Shown: in pieces, positions 32,934-41,743 of the stretch
Layout: every line of letters begins with the position of its first letter
Numbering within the stretch: position 1 is the stretch's first letter
Assembly (NCBI GenBank): GCA_019449555.1
Contig: JAGRPN010000255.1
Span: 1 to 60,886 of the forward strand
Source of the DNA: Ramlibacter sp.
Lineage (GTDB): Bacteria > Pseudomonadota > Gammaproteobacteria > Burkholderiales > Burkholderiaceae_C
Length of the DNA: 60,886 bases
Direction: 5' to 3'
Notes under the pieces: generated by a model
The model's input: the letters and a program-made list of their open reading frames with translations, nothing else
Databases searched by the model: none
What the model was told of the DNA's origin: nothing
Made by a program: the position numbers and the translations under genes

Positions 32934-34126
32934 GGCCGCCGCGGGACGAGTGCGTCTGCGTCCACGACCTTGATGCGGCTGCCGGCCCGCAGTTCCCGCT
33001 CGCTGTGAACGACGACCGGCTCGCCCGCTTCCACGCCGGCCACCACCGCCACCCGCCCATCGAGTCCGCTCGGACCGAGACGCACCGGGGCGAAGCGCAG
33101 CCCGTCGTCCGCGGCGATCCATACGCCGGCGCGGTCGGCCTGCTGGCGGATGCTCGCGTTTGGCACGACGACGGGGGCCTGGGCGGATGGCAGCTCCACT
33201 GTCACCTCGGCGAGGTCTCCGATCGCGACGCCCGGCGGGATGCTGCTGAACGTCACTTGCGCAAGGCGCTCCTCGGTGACGCTGTCGCTGACGGCCTCGA
33301 GGCGGGCGATCTGTCCCGCGAGCGGCAGTGCCGGCCTGGAACGCAACGCGATGGACGCCGGCAATCCGGTCGCGAGGCCGCCCGCATGACCTTGGTCAAA
33401 CCGCACCTTGACCCACAACGACTTCGGATCGACCAGCTTGAGCACGGCCTGGCCCGCGACCACCGTGGAGCCCGGCTCGGCGTCGCGGCTCGTGACGAGC
33501 GCGTCGACCGGTGCGACCAGGCGTACGTTCTGCCGCTGCTGCAACACGCCGGCGCGCTCGGCCACCAGCCGCTTGCGGTCCTGCAGCGCGGCAGCGAGGT
33601 TCGCGTCCGCGGCAGCGAGGGCGGCGTCGGCGGAAGCGTGCTCCTGCAATTTGGCCTCGACGGCACTCGTGCTGATGAAGTTCTGCCGACCGAGCTCCTG
33701 GAACCGGCGCGCGTTCACCGCCGCCAGCTCGCGTTTGGCGACCGCGTCCTGGCGCTGCGCTTCGGCGCCGGCCGCCGCACTGGCGGCCCGGGCCATGGAG
33801 GCGTCCAGGGCGGCGATGCGCTCGTCGAGGTCGACCGGGTCGATCTCGGCGAGCAGCTGCCCCGCCCGCACCGGCTCGCCCACGTCGACCAGCACGCGCA
33901 AGACCCGGCCGGCGGCGGTCGGGCCGACCAGGTACGTGCGGCGCGCTTCCACCGTGCCGATGCCGAACATGGCAGGCGCGACGGTGCCCGCACGAGCTTG
34001 CTGCACCGTCACCCGCGTTGGCGCCAGCGGCCCGGTGCGCATCATCACGAAACCGAGCGCAGCGACGAGCGCGACGGCCGTCGCGGCGAGCGCAACGCGG
34101 CGCGAGAACATGCGATTGAGCTTCAT
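32930..34126 (-). CDS. HlyD/DevB-type periplasmic adaptor (membrane fusion protein)
   Basis: The protein has 398 residues with a CAGGAGGCGCC ribosome site before ATG 34126. N-terminal anchor ALAATAVALVAALGFVMM, lipoyl half-motif GRVLRVLVDVGEPVRAGQLL, long alpha-hairpin with about 100 Ala/Glu/Arg-rich residues (AAALQDRKRLVAERAGVLQQ), second lipoyl half VRLVAPVDALVTSR and a beta-barrel domain. Forms the periplasmic link of the ABC efflux pump, reaching a TolC-type channel encoded elsewhere. Confidence 0.9.
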   Translation of the reverse strand: MKLNRMFSRRVALAATAVALVAALGFVMMRTGPLAPTRVTVQQARAGTVAPAMFGIGTVEARRTYLVGPTAAGRVLRVLVDVGEPVRAGQLLAEIDPVDLDERIAALDASMARAASAAAGAEAQRQDAVAKRELAAVNARRFQELGRQNFISTSAVEAKLQEHASADAALAAADANLAAALQDRKRLVAERAGVLQQRQNVRLVAPVDALVTSRDAEPGSTVVAGQAVLKLVDPKSLWVKVRFDQGHAGGLATGLPASIALRSRPALPLAGQIARLEAVSDSVTEERLAQVTFSSIPPGVAIGDLAEVTVELPSAQAPVVVPNASIRQQADRAGVWIAADDGLRFAPVRLGPSGLDGRVAVVAGVEAGEPVVVHSERELRAGSRIKVVDADALVPRRP

Positions 34127-34731
34127 GGCGCCTCCTGAATCCCCCTGCGATAGATCGCGAAGACCGCGTCGGCCTGGCTCTTGATCGCACCCGGACTGCC
34201 GCTGAGCATGGATTGCATGACCAACCCCTGCACGACGCCGACGAACAGGGTGGCCGCAGCTTCGAGGTCGAGCCGCGGCGACACCTGTCCGTTGGCGACA
34301 GCGGCGTCGAGCTGCTTGCGCAGCAGCTTCCGGTATCCCTGCAGGATCTTGCGCACCTCCTGCTTGATCGGCGAGTCGTCCGGCCGCTGCAGTTCGTGGA
34401 AGATGAAGCGGGGCACGCCCGGGTGGCTGGCGACAAATCCGACGTGAGCCTTGAACATCCCCGCGAGTGCCTCGAGCGGCGAGGGGGCTTTTGCCGCGGC
34501 GCGCTCGAGCGCCGTCAGCAGCTGGCTGCGCACCCAACCCATGGCGGCCAGCCAGATCGCATCTTTTGTCGGGAAGTGCTTGAACAGGGCCCCCTGCGTG
34601 ACACCGACGCCCGCGGCGATATCCGAGGTCGTGATCAATGCGGGGCTGGTTTGCTGCGCGAGAGACAGTGCGACGGTGACGATTTCCGCCTGGCGCGCCT
34701 CGCTGGGCAGTCGGGAAGGGGTCGTGCTCAT
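34123..34731 (-). CDS. TetR-family repressor heading the efflux operon
   Basis: The protein has 202 residues from ATG 34731. HTH ITTSDIAAGVGVTQGALFKHF, then C-terminal ligand domain (PGVPRFIFHELQRPDDSP) typical of efflux-pump TetR proteins. The stop overlaps the adaptor start, so it is co-transcribed with the pump. A perfect inverted repeat 5 bp upstream of its start indicates autoregulation. The ORF could run to 34914 but those residues would cover its own promoter. Confidence 0.92.
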   Translation of the reverse strand: MSTTPSRLPSEARQAEIVTVALSLAQQTSPALITTSDIAAGVGVTQGALFKHFPTKDAIWLAAMGWVRSQLLTALERAAAKAPSPLEALAGMFKAHVGFVASHPGVPRFIFHELQRPDDSPIKQEVRKILQGYRKLLRKQLDAAVANGQVSPRLDLEAAATLFVGVVQGLVMQSMLSGSPGAIKSQADAVFAIYRRGIQEAP

Positions 34732-34735
34732 GGTG

Positions 34736-34759
34736 TGGTAAGTAATTGAATACTTACCA
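34736..34759. promoter_or_regulatory. Perfect 9-bp inverted-repeat operator TGGTAAGTA-N6-TACTTACCA
   Basis: The 24-bp site lies between the predicted -10 element and the TetR start codon, in an otherwise palindrome-poor region. Length and position fit a TetR dimer blocking its own promoter. Confidence 0.8.
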
Positions 34760-34788
34760 GTATAGCGCGTTCCTGGTCGACCTGCCAA
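34759..34788 (-). promoter_or_regulatory. Promoter of the TetR-efflux operon, TTGGCA-18-TATACT
   Basis: On the minus strand, -35 TTGGCA (34788-34783) and -10 TATACT (34764-34759) are separated by 18 bp. The palindromic operator abuts the -10 box and covers the start point. Confidence 0.65.
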
Positions 34789-35005
34789 CACGAGCCGGGT
34801 GGAGGATGCCCGGTGTCCTGTCTCTTCGTGAACCCCTTCGGTACGCATGTGCCTCTCCATCCTCCCGATGTGGCGGGGCGCACGGGCCGTATGCTCGCGA
34901 TGGAGATACCCCAATGGCGGTTGATTGCTCGAATTTCCGATTCAAGAGTTGGGCTCGCCTTAGGGCCGACATCGACGTGCCGCGCACCTGCAAAGGAAAA
35001 TACCA

Positions 35006-35881
35006 ATGAAGAACACCCCACCTTCGAACGATCGCTGCGGCGCGAATCCGCGCATCGCCGTGCAACGAGTCCAGCCGGCCCGGCATCTGCGAAGTGTGGT
35101 GAGCGCTGCAGTGATGCTGGGCGTGACCGGGTGTGCGTCCATCTTGCACTCCGTTACCGCCGATACCGCGGCGCCGGGCACCTCGAAGAACGCAGGTCCT
35201 GTCCCGGCCCACGCGCAGAATTCCGTACGCGAGGAATGCCATCCGGAGCCTGCCTCCGCTGCGCCCCAGTACATCATCGGCTACGGCAGCTTGATGCAGG
35301 ATGAATCACGACAGCGGACTTCGCCGAATGCCGGCCCTGCTCAACCTGTCGACGTGTCTGGATTCCGGCGGGGCTGGTTTGCCAAGGGCAGTGCGGTCGG
35401 ATTCAGCACAACGTTCTTGGGTGTAGTTCCCGATGCCGGTAGTCACCTGAACGCGGTCGCCTATCGCATTGACCTGACCGAATTGAAGGCAACGGATCGT
35501 CGCGAAACCTCCTACTGCCGAACAAAGGTGCCTTCCGACGACGTGATGGCGAAGGTTCCGGCCCCCATGCAGATGCGTGACGGCGAGGCATGGATCTACG
35601 TCAATACGCCCGGCGCGGCTGCAACGCCCACCGCGCAACATCCAATCGTGCAATCGTATGTGGACATCTTCTTGTCCGGCTGTTTCGAACAGGAGGAGCG
35701 TTTCAAACTGCAAGGCTTTGCCCGGGAGTGTTTGGCGACAACAGCGAACTGGTCGGCTAATTGGGTAAACGACCGCGTCTACCCGCGCCGGCCGTTCATC
35801 TATCAGCCGCGGGCAGGACAGATTGACCTCCTGCTATCGCGGGAACTGCCGGACCTCTTTTCGCGTATCCGGATCGAATGA
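35006..35881 (+). CDS. Gamma-glutamylcyclotransferase-fold lipoprotein
   Basis: The protein has 291 residues after AAAGGAAAA. A lipoprotein-type signal (SAAVMLGVTGC) follows a long 30-residue n-region. The GGCT fold begins at about residue 88 with YIIGYGSLMQDESR, the substrate-binding loop of the family. FRRGWFAKGS and FLGVVPDAGSHLNAVAYRID match the core strands. GGCT-like enzymes act on gamma-glutamyl peptides, but most are cytoplasmic; an exported, lipidated form is unusual. Divergent from the TetR operon (274-bp gap with no other gene beyond promoter elements). Confidence 0.72.
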   Translation: MKNTPPSNDRCGANPRIAVQRVQPARHLRSVVSAAVMLGVTGCASILHSVTADTAAPGTSKNAGPVPAHAQNSVREECHPEPASAAPQYIIGYGSLMQDESRQRTSPNAGPAQPVDVSGFRRGWFAKGSAVGFSTTFLGVVPDAGSHLNAVAYRIDLTELKATDRRETSYCRTKVPSDDVMAKVPAPMQMRDGEAWIYVNTPGAAATPTAQHPIVQSYVDIFLSGCFEQEERFKLQGFARECLATTANWSANWVNDRVYPRRPFIYQPRAGQIDLLLSRELPDLFSRIRIE

Positions 35882-36200
35882 GGCTTGGGCAGTCGCATAG
35901 GTGTCAACGCGCCACGAGCGCATCGCCGAGATCGACCAAGAACTCACACCTTGCGGGCACAGCGCGCGGAGGTGATGGACCACGTCCGCTGGTTTACGCA
36001 GCTCGAACCCGGCCGCCAGCGCGCCGCGCCGAAACCGTCGCCGACGCCACGATCAAGCTGCTAGCGCCCGCGACCGGACGCGTGCTGCGCGCGCGTGGCC
36101 GCATTGGGGAGGAATGCGCCAATAGAACCGGGCGGCGCAGCTTGTTGCCGCCGCATCCAGAAACATCGAAGGGTTCACAAGTGCATCTGATTTGTCACAG
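35882..36200. other. 319-bp gap with decayed coding remnants
   Basis: No intact gene. From GTG 35901 the plus strand reads VSTRHERIAEIDQEL then needs a frameshift to give TLRAQRAEVMDHVRWFTQLE, and another frame gives RRAETVADATIKLLAPA. This looks like a helical protein broken by indels. Nothing else recognisable. Confidence 0.3.
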
Positions 36201-36647
36201 CTACTCGCCCACTGCAGCTTCGACCAGCTTGGAAAGCAGCGTGAGCGATTCCTGCCACCCGAGATGGCAGGCCTCCAGAGGGATGACGTCTGGAATTCCT
36301 TCCTGCGAAACGGTCAGCTCGGTTCCACAAGACACTTCCCGCAGCGAGACCGTGGTCTGCATCACTCCGGGCAAGTTCGGATCATCGAATTTGCCCGTGT
36401 AGCGAATGCGTTCGTATGGAACCAGGTCCAGGTACTCACCGCCAAACGAGTGGCTGTGGCCCGTGGTGAAATTCGTGAACGACATCTTGTAGGTGCCACC
36501 TACTTTGGCATCCAGGTGGTGCACCTTGCCGGTGAAGCCGTTCGGCGGAAGCCATTTCGCCATTGCATCGGCATCGAGGAACGCTCGATAGACCTTTTCA
36601 GGTGCCGAACGCAGCACACGGTGAAGCTGGACGGTGTTCGTGGTCAT
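36201..36647 (-). CDS. SRPBCC/AHSA1-family protein
   Basis: The protein has 148 residues from ATG 36647. Classic AHSA1 pattern: LHRVLRSAPEKVYRAFLDADAMAKWLPPNGF, GGTYKMSFTNFTTGHSHSFG, VPYERIRYTGKFDD, then LEACHLGWQESLTLLSKLVE. A hydrophobic helix-grip pocket protein, often in stress or resistance settings; ligand unknown. The ribosome site is weak (AGGGCAGCTGATC). Upstream extensions in the frame lack signals and are rejected. Confidence 0.88.
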   Translation of the reverse strand: MTTNTVQLHRVLRSAPEKVYRAFLDADAMAKWLPPNGFTGKVHHLDAKVGGTYKMSFTNFTTGHSHSFGGEYLDLVPYERIRYTGKFDDPNLPGVMQTTVSLREVSCGTELTVSQEGIPDVIPLEACHLGWQESLTLLSKLVEAAVGE

Positions 36648-36729
36648 GATCAGCTGCCCTTCCGATCCGTAGCGCTTGGTCGCGTTGAGACTGGAACCAT
36701 GATCCATGTTATCCGTTATGCGGGCGCGA

Positions 36730-36879
36730 TCACTCCGCATTGACGTTCTGATAACGCTCGACCTGGCATGCGTACGATGCCTCGTCCGCAGCACAGGGCG
36801 ATACGGTGTGCTGGAACTGTGGAATGCCTGAGCAGCCCGCCAGCGCGACCAGCAAGAGGACGCCCAATGCCTTGATCAT
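36730..36879 (-). CDS. Very small lipoprotein
   Basis: The protein has 49 residues: ATG 36879 with GTGGAGCGAAC upstream, signal ALGVLLLVALAGC, then a short mature part with two more Cys (SPCAADEASYACQVERY). The intact lipobox, start and ribosome site support expression. It follows the GST gene on the same strand by 47 bp. Function unknown. Confidence 0.6.
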   Translation of the reverse strand: MIKALGVLLLVALAGCSGIPQFQHTVSPCAADEASYACQVERYQNVNAE

Positions 36880-36926
36880 GTTCGCTCCACCTCCCCGATG
36901 TCGAAAACCGGCTGCCGTGCTCGGGG

Positions 36927-37598
36927 CTAGCCCACGATGCCGAACTCTCCGCCCCGCTCGAGCGCGCGCGCGTACGCCGGCCGCTCGTGGATGCGGGACA
37001 GGAAATCGATGAGCCGAGGCCGTGCACCATCCAGGCCGCCGCGCGCCCTGGCCGCTTCGAGCGGGAAACTCAGCTGGATATCCGCTGTCGTGAATTGCGC
37101 TCCCGCGAACCACGGCGATGTGCCCAGCTCCGCCTCCATGAAGTCGAGGTGGCTGTTGATCTGAGGCATCACGAAACCCTCGAGGGCTTTGCGCGCGATC
37201 GCTCTCGCGATGGGTTTGGCGAAGAAAGGCATCCTGGCTTTCGGGACCTGGTCGAACACGAGTTTCATCAGCAGCGGGGGCATCAGCGATCCCTCCGCAT
37301 AGTGCATCCAGTACAGGTACCGGATGGCCTCCGGCGTACCGGGCATCGGCTTGAGGCGCCCGTCGCCGTAGCGCTGGACCAGGTATTCGAGGATCGCGCC
37401 GGATTCGGCCAGCGTCACCTCTGCGTCGGTGATCACGGGGGACTTGCCCAACCGGTGCACATTGCGCAACTCCGGCGGCGCCAGCATGGTCTTGGCGTTG
37501 CGCTTGTAGAAGCGGATGTCGTAGGGCAGGCCCAGTTCCTCCAGCAGCCACAGCACGCGCTGCGAGCGGGAATAGTTCAAGTGGTGCACGACGATCAC
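36927..37598 (-). CDS. Glutathione S-transferase
   Basis: The protein has 223 residues, GTG start at 37598 after AAGGGG. N-terminal HHLNYSRSQRVLWLLEELGL with the catalytic-type Ser/Tyr region, LGKSPVITD cis-Pro turn, LAESGAILEYLVQRYGD, and C-terminal FTTADIQLSFPLEAA helix cap. The NYSRSQRVLWLLEE pattern is that of the bacterial GSTs close to YliJ/GstB-type. Function probably conjugation or peroxide/haloacid detoxification. Confidence 0.9.
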   Translation of the reverse strand: MIVVHHLNYSRSQRVLWLLEELGLPYDIRFYKRNAKTMLAPPELRNVHRLGKSPVITDAEVTLAESGAILEYLVQRYGDGRLKPMPGTPEAIRYLYWMHYAEGSLMPPLLMKLVFDQVPKARMPFFAKPIARAIARKALEGFVMPQINSHLDFMEAELGTSPWFAGAQFTTADIQLSFPLEAARARGGLDGARPRLIDFLSRIHERPAYARALERGGEFGIVG

Positions 37599-37660
37599 GG
37601 GCTGCCCCTTCAGTGGTTGCGGTCGCCTGCGTCAAGGCGCCACCGGTCCTGCCACACCAT

Positions 37661-37933
37661 TCATTCGCCGTCGCCAAACAGGTCACCGAGCTTCCTGGCG
37701 CCGTCCGGAGCGGCATTGGACGTCATCGGTGTGCCCTTCGGATATTCCTCCGCGATCCGGTCCTCCCAGTAAGTCGCCGGGTTCGGTGCGCTGCAGAGCC
37801 GCCGATACACCTCTTCCGGAACATGCTTGTAGGCCAGGATCGACTTGTTTTCAAAGTGCAGATCAAGCTGGCGCGAAGCGGGGTTGTAATCCGCCTTCCT
37901 GATGCGGCCGCCGGAGAAGGTTTTCGTGGGCAT
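37661..37933 (-). CDS. KTSC-domain protein
   Basis: The protein has 90 residues. The KTSC fold is seen as SGGRIRKADYNPASRQLDLHF, ILAYKHVPEEVYRRLCSA and YWEDRIAEEYP. KTSC domains are small units found in phage and bacterial proteins with a suspected RNA- or ATP-related role; function not established. Start at 37933 (MPTKTFSG), 62 bp upstream of the GST gene in the same direction. Confidence 0.8.
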   Translation of the reverse strand: MPTKTFSGGRIRKADYNPASRQLDLHFENKSILAYKHVPEEVYRRLCSAPNPATYWEDRIAEEYPKGTPMTSNAAPDGARKLGDLFGDGE

Positions 37934-38028
37934 GTGCAAGTCTCTCTGGAAGCATTGACACGAAGCGATGCGCAAGTCTACCCACCTGGGAGTTCCCCGG
38001 GTAGGTGCGCGCAGCACGGGCCGGCGTG

Positions 38029-41000
38029 TCAGGGCGCCCGTGAACCTTGGCTGGCCAGCATGAGGCAGCGGGCCTCGTCCAGCGCGTGTCCGCAGCCGTG
38101 GAAGCCTTGCGCCGCGGCGGCGAACCCCTCGCGGGCGGCGGCGCGCCGGTCCGACGCCAGCGCGACATGCGCCCGCGCCTCGTGCAGCGCGGCATACCAC
38201 GCGGGCAGCTTCATCACGACGTTGGCCAGGTAGTCGGAGGCCCGCTCGTGGTTGCTGGCCAGGTCCATCTCGTGCGCCCGCGCGGCCGCGATGGTGGCCG
38301 GAATGGCGAAGGTGATGCGGCAGCCGGGGCAGGTTTCCAGCGGGCCGCGCACGGCGGCTTCGGCCTCCTCCAGCACGCCCAGCGCGGCGTCCGGATCGGA
38401 AGCGATGGCGATGCGGGTGCCGTAGATGCGGTCGAGCAGGTGAAAGCCCACCTCGGACTGGCGCGCGACATCCAGCGCTTCGTCCAGGAGGCCGCGCGCC
38501 TGGTCCAGCCGGCCGCGGTACATCGCGAGTTCGGAGCGGCGCTGCAGCGACAGGGCTTCACCGGTCGCGCCGCCGATGGCGCGGTGCAGTCGCCCGCCGG
38601 CAACGAGGTCTTGCTCGGCCGCGTCGAGCTGGCCGCTGAGCAGCCTGGCCTCGCCACGCAGCGTCACCGCGAACGCATGCCCGCGCGCCGCGCCCAGCCG
38701 CTGCGCTTCGGCCGCCAGCGAATCGGCGAAAGCGATCACGTCGGCGTACGGCCGCGAGCCATAAAGGAAGCGCTGCGTGATGCACAGATGGCCGTCGAAT
38801 ACCCGCACCGCCAGCTGCGGCAGGTGACTGGTTTCCTTCAGGTCGGCCCACACACTGCCGTGCAGGTCGCCGCGCGCGTGCGCGGCGGCCGCCTGGGCCC
38901 AGGAGGCGATCACCAGCGTGCCCTCGTCGCCGGTCTCCAGCGCCAGCCGCCGCACCTCGGCGGCACGGCGGGTGCCTTCAGCCGGGTCGCCGAAGCCCAG
39001 CGCCGCGGCGCCACTGTAGGCCAGCGCTTCGGCCAGCCGGCCCGCGACCGTGGTCGGATGCACGTTGCGCAGGTACTTCAGCGCGCCCGGCGGGTCGCTC
39101 ATCTTCACCTGCGCGAGCGCGCGCTTGGCGCGCAACTCGTGCGCCTGGACCTCCGGTGCGACGTCGGCGGCGGCGTCATAGGCGCAGAGCGTGCCCGGGC
39201 GGCCCAGGGCGTCCATTGCCTCGGCGCGCAGCGCCAGCGCTTCCGGCTGCGCCGGACGATGCACGAGCAGCGGCTCGACGTGTCGCAGCACGTCCTGGAA
39301 CGCGCCCAGACGGAACGCCTCGCGCGCCGCGGCCAGCGAGCATGGCGAGGCCTTGTCGGGATCGCCCGCGGCCAGCCAGTGCTGGCCCACCAGTCCCGGC
39401 GCCGCGCCCGCCTGCTCAAGTCGCATGGCCACATCGCGATGCAGGGCCAGCCGCCGGTGAGGCGGAATGCCATCGACCAGCGCCTGCCGCACCAGCGCAT
39501 GGCGGAACCGATAACGCCCGTCCGCCACCACCAGCACGCCGGCGGCCAGTGCCCGGTCCAGCAGCGCAAGCGGGTCCTGTCCTGCTTCAAGCGCAAGCGC
39601 GACGGCGGTGGCGACATCGAATTCCTCGGCCGAGAGGGCCAGTCGGCGCAGCGCCTCCATCGCGCCCGGATCCACGTCGCACAGGCGTTCGGCCAGCACC
39701 GACGACACGCTGCGGGGCAGGCTCGCGCTGCCGGCATCGACCGCAGTGGCTGGCACCTGCGCGAGTTCGACCACGGCAAACGGAACGCCTTCGGACAGCC
39801 GCGCGATACGGGCGGCCGCATCGCTCGCCAACGGCGTCGCAGCCGCTCGCATTGCCAGCAGCGCCGCTTCGTCTTCGCTCAGCGGTCCCAGCTCGATCGC
39901 CTCCAGCTGGCCCGCGCGCAGCATGCGCGCGACGTGGCCATCCAGGAGCGGGGGCAGCGTGGGCCGGGTGGCGAGCAGCACGAACACAGGCGGGCCGCTG
40001 GCCGCCAGCTGCATCAGCGCCTCGACGCTGGCGTCGTCGGCCGAATGCGCATCGTCGACGATCAACAGCACCGGCTTGTCGGCCGCGGTGGCGAGCAGCA
40101 GGCGGCGCACGGCGCCCACCACCTGGTGCCGCCCGAGCGGCAGCGCCAACGGCTGCGCTGCTCCGGCGGCGGGGCTCATCGCGGCCAGCACCGCCTGGGC
40201 ATGCGCACCGATGGCGTGCAGCACGTCGGCGCGCTCCCGTAACAGGGGCTCCACCAGGTCGGCCGTGATGCCATAAGGCCGGGTCCAGTCGCTGGCCAGC
40301 AGCGAGCGCACCTGCCAGCCCAGGCCCCGCGCCTCTGCGGCCACGCGGCGGCAGAAGGAGGTCTTGCCCATGCCGGCCGGCGCGCGTACCACTGCACCAC
40401 CGGGGCGGCCCGCCAGGCTCGCGCGCAGCAGCGCCAGCACCCGCACCAGTTCCAGCGCGCGACCGACGAAGCGAGGCGAAGCGCCCTCCATGCCCGCGAC
40501 ACATTCGCGGTACAGTGTCTCCACTTGCGGGCCGGGCCGCACGCCCATGGAATGCTGCAAGTGGTCGCGCAGGTGGCCATACCAGCGCAGCGCCGAAGAC
40601 CGGCGCCCCGCCGCAAGCTCCTCACGCATCAGCTGCAGGTGGGCAGCCTCGTCGGTGGGGTCTTCGCGCACGAGACGCTCCAGCTCGCCGGCTTGCCGCA
40701 GCAAGCGGAGGTACTTCTCGCGCAGCCGCCGGCGCGGCGCCTCGGTCCAGGGCTCGTAGCGGGCCTCTGGCAATAGGTCGCCGCCATAGAGCTCGGCAGC
40801 GGCCTTGCACGACGGCGCATCGCCGCTGGCCAGCGCCTCGTCGGCCGCGCGCTCGAAGCGCACTGCATCGCAATCGACGCTGCGATCGGGCAGCAGGAAG
40901 ACGCGTCCGCCGCGCAGCACCAGCGCATCGCGTTCACCGACGAATTGCCGTGCATGATGCGCCGCCTTGCGCAGGTTCGCGCTGCCGGCTTCCGGGTCCA

Positions 41001-41196
41001 GGTGCGGCCAGAGCGCTTCCACCACCTGCTCGTGCATCAGGCTGCGCTGGGGTTGCAGGCTGAGCAGTTGCAGCAGTTCGGCGGCGCGCCGGCTGAGCTG
41101 CGGCGCTGGAACGCCCGGCTCGTCGTCGCGCACTGATGGCCCGGCGGCGAGCCGGAATTGCCCGAGCAGCCGGATCGAAACGGGTTGCAACGACAT
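38029..41196 (-). CDS. Large SARP-like regulator: winged HTH, BTAD, AAA/STAND ATPase and TPR
   Basis: The protein has 1055 residues. Residues about 8-105 are an OmpR-type winged HTH (LLGQFRLAAG, RRAAELLQLLSLQPQRSLMH). About 110-235 are the bacterial transcriptional activator domain (YGGDLLPEARYEPWTEAPR). The ATPase has Walker A around Lys278 (APAGMGKTS) and Walker B Asp381-Asp382 (VLLIVDDAHS). From ~600 to the end are TPR-like helices. There is no C-terminal LuxR HTH, so DNA binding must be by the N-terminal domain. Divergent from the truncated haemoglobin gene, its possible target. Homologues of AfsR/DnrI type sense signals through the TPR part. Confidence 0.85.
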   Translation of the reverse strand: MSLQPVSIRLLGQFRLAAGPSVRDDEPGVPAPQLSRRAAELLQLLSLQPQRSLMHEQVVEALWPHLDPEAGSANLRKAAHHARQFVGERDALVLRGGRVFLLPDRSVDCDAVRFERAADEALASGDAPSCKAAAELYGGDLLPEARYEPWTEAPRRRLREKYLRLLRQAGELERLVREDPTDEAAHLQLMREELAAGRRSSALRWYGHLRDHLQHSMGVRPGPQVETLYRECVAGMEGASPRFVGRALELVRVLALLRASLAGRPGGAVVRAPAGMGKTSFCRRVAAEARGLGWQVRSLLASDWTRPYGITADLVEPLLRERADVLHAIGAHAQAVLAAMSPAAGAAQPLALPLGRHQVVGAVRRLLLATAADKPVLLIVDDAHSADDASVEALMQLAASGPPVFVLLATRPTLPPLLDGHVARMLRAGQLEAIELGPLSEDEAALLAMRAAATPLASDAAARIARLSEGVPFAVVELAQVPATAVDAGSASLPRSVSSVLAERLCDVDPGAMEALRRLALSAEEFDVATAVALALEAGQDPLALLDRALAAGVLVVADGRYRFRHALVRQALVDGIPPHRRLALHRDVAMRLEQAGAAPGLVGQHWLAAGDPDKASPCSLAAAREAFRLGAFQDVLRHVEPLLVHRPAQPEALALRAEAMDALGRPGTLCAYDAAADVAPEVQAHELRAKRALAQVKMSDPPGALKYLRNVHPTTVAGRLAEALAYSGAAALGFGDPAEGTRRAAEVRRLALETGDEGTLVIASWAQAAAAHARGDLHGSVWADLKETSHLPQLAVRVFDGHLCITQRFLYGSRPYADVIAFADSLAAEAQRLGAARGHAFAVTLRGEARLLSGQLDAAEQDLVAGGRLHRAIGGATGEALSLQRRSELAMYRGRLDQARGLLDEALDVARQSEVGFHLLDRIYGTRIAIASDPDAALGVLEEAEAAVRGPLETCPGCRITFAIPATIAAARAHEMDLASNHERASDYLANVVMKLPAWYAALHEARAHVALASDRRAAAREGFAAAAQGFHGCGHALDEARCLMLASQGSRAP

Positions 41197-41312
41197 CGCG
41201 ATTCCCTCCCTGCCGGCGCGCGCCGGGAACGTTTCAGGAACACCCGCTGTGGAACATGGGCATCACAGGCGCCGACGGTGCCTGCTTCCACCCTTGCACA
41301 GGAGTATGCCCA

Positions 41313-41687
41313 ATGAACCGCACCGAAACCGTATCCCTTTATGAACGCCTTGGCCGCTTCGACGGCATCACGCGCATCGTGAACGACCTGATGGAAGCCC
41401 ACCTGGCGAACCCGGCGGTCCGCCCCCGCTTCGAGGCCGTCAAGGACATGGACCACGCCAAGAAGATGGCCGTGGAGTTCTTCTGCGCGGGCTGCGGCGG
41501 CCCTCAGAGCTACACCGGCCGGGACCTGCTGGCCGCCCACAAGGGCATGAATATCAGTGAGCAGGAATTCGTGGCCGTGACAGACGATGTCCTGGCCGTA
41601 TTGGAGAAGAACGACATCGACCCGGCCACGCGCGGCGAAGTGACAGCCATCCTGTACTCGCTGAAGGGGCAGGTCATCCGCGTGTGA
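41313..41687 (+). CDS. Truncated haemoglobin, group I-like
   Basis: The protein has 124 residues from ATG 41313 (CAGGAG upstream). Fold signature: SLYERLGRFDGITRIV, GGPQSYTGRDLLAAHKGMNI with proximal His76, and the C-terminal helix. Where group I proteins usually have Tyr at B10, this one appears to have Met (DLMEAH), judged by unaligned comparison only, which would alter ligand chemistry. Likely role is NO or O2 binding. The next gene starts 56 bp downstream. Confidence 0.9.
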   Translation: MNRTETVSLYERLGRFDGITRIVNDLMEAHLANPAVRPRFEAVKDMDHAKKMAVEFFCAGCGGPQSYTGRDLLAAHKGMNISEQEFVAVTDDVLAVLEKNDIDPATRGEVTAILYSLKGQVIRV

Positions 41688-41743
41688 TGCCGCAAACCTT
41701 CCCACTCACCCATCCCTCACTGCACGACAAGGAGCAACTCACC

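Noticed and set aside
38047-40242. A 731-residue plus-strand ORF opposite the BTAD/AAA regulator
   Set aside because: Low-information Arg/Gln/His-rich translation; the minus strand has Walker motifs and domain structure.
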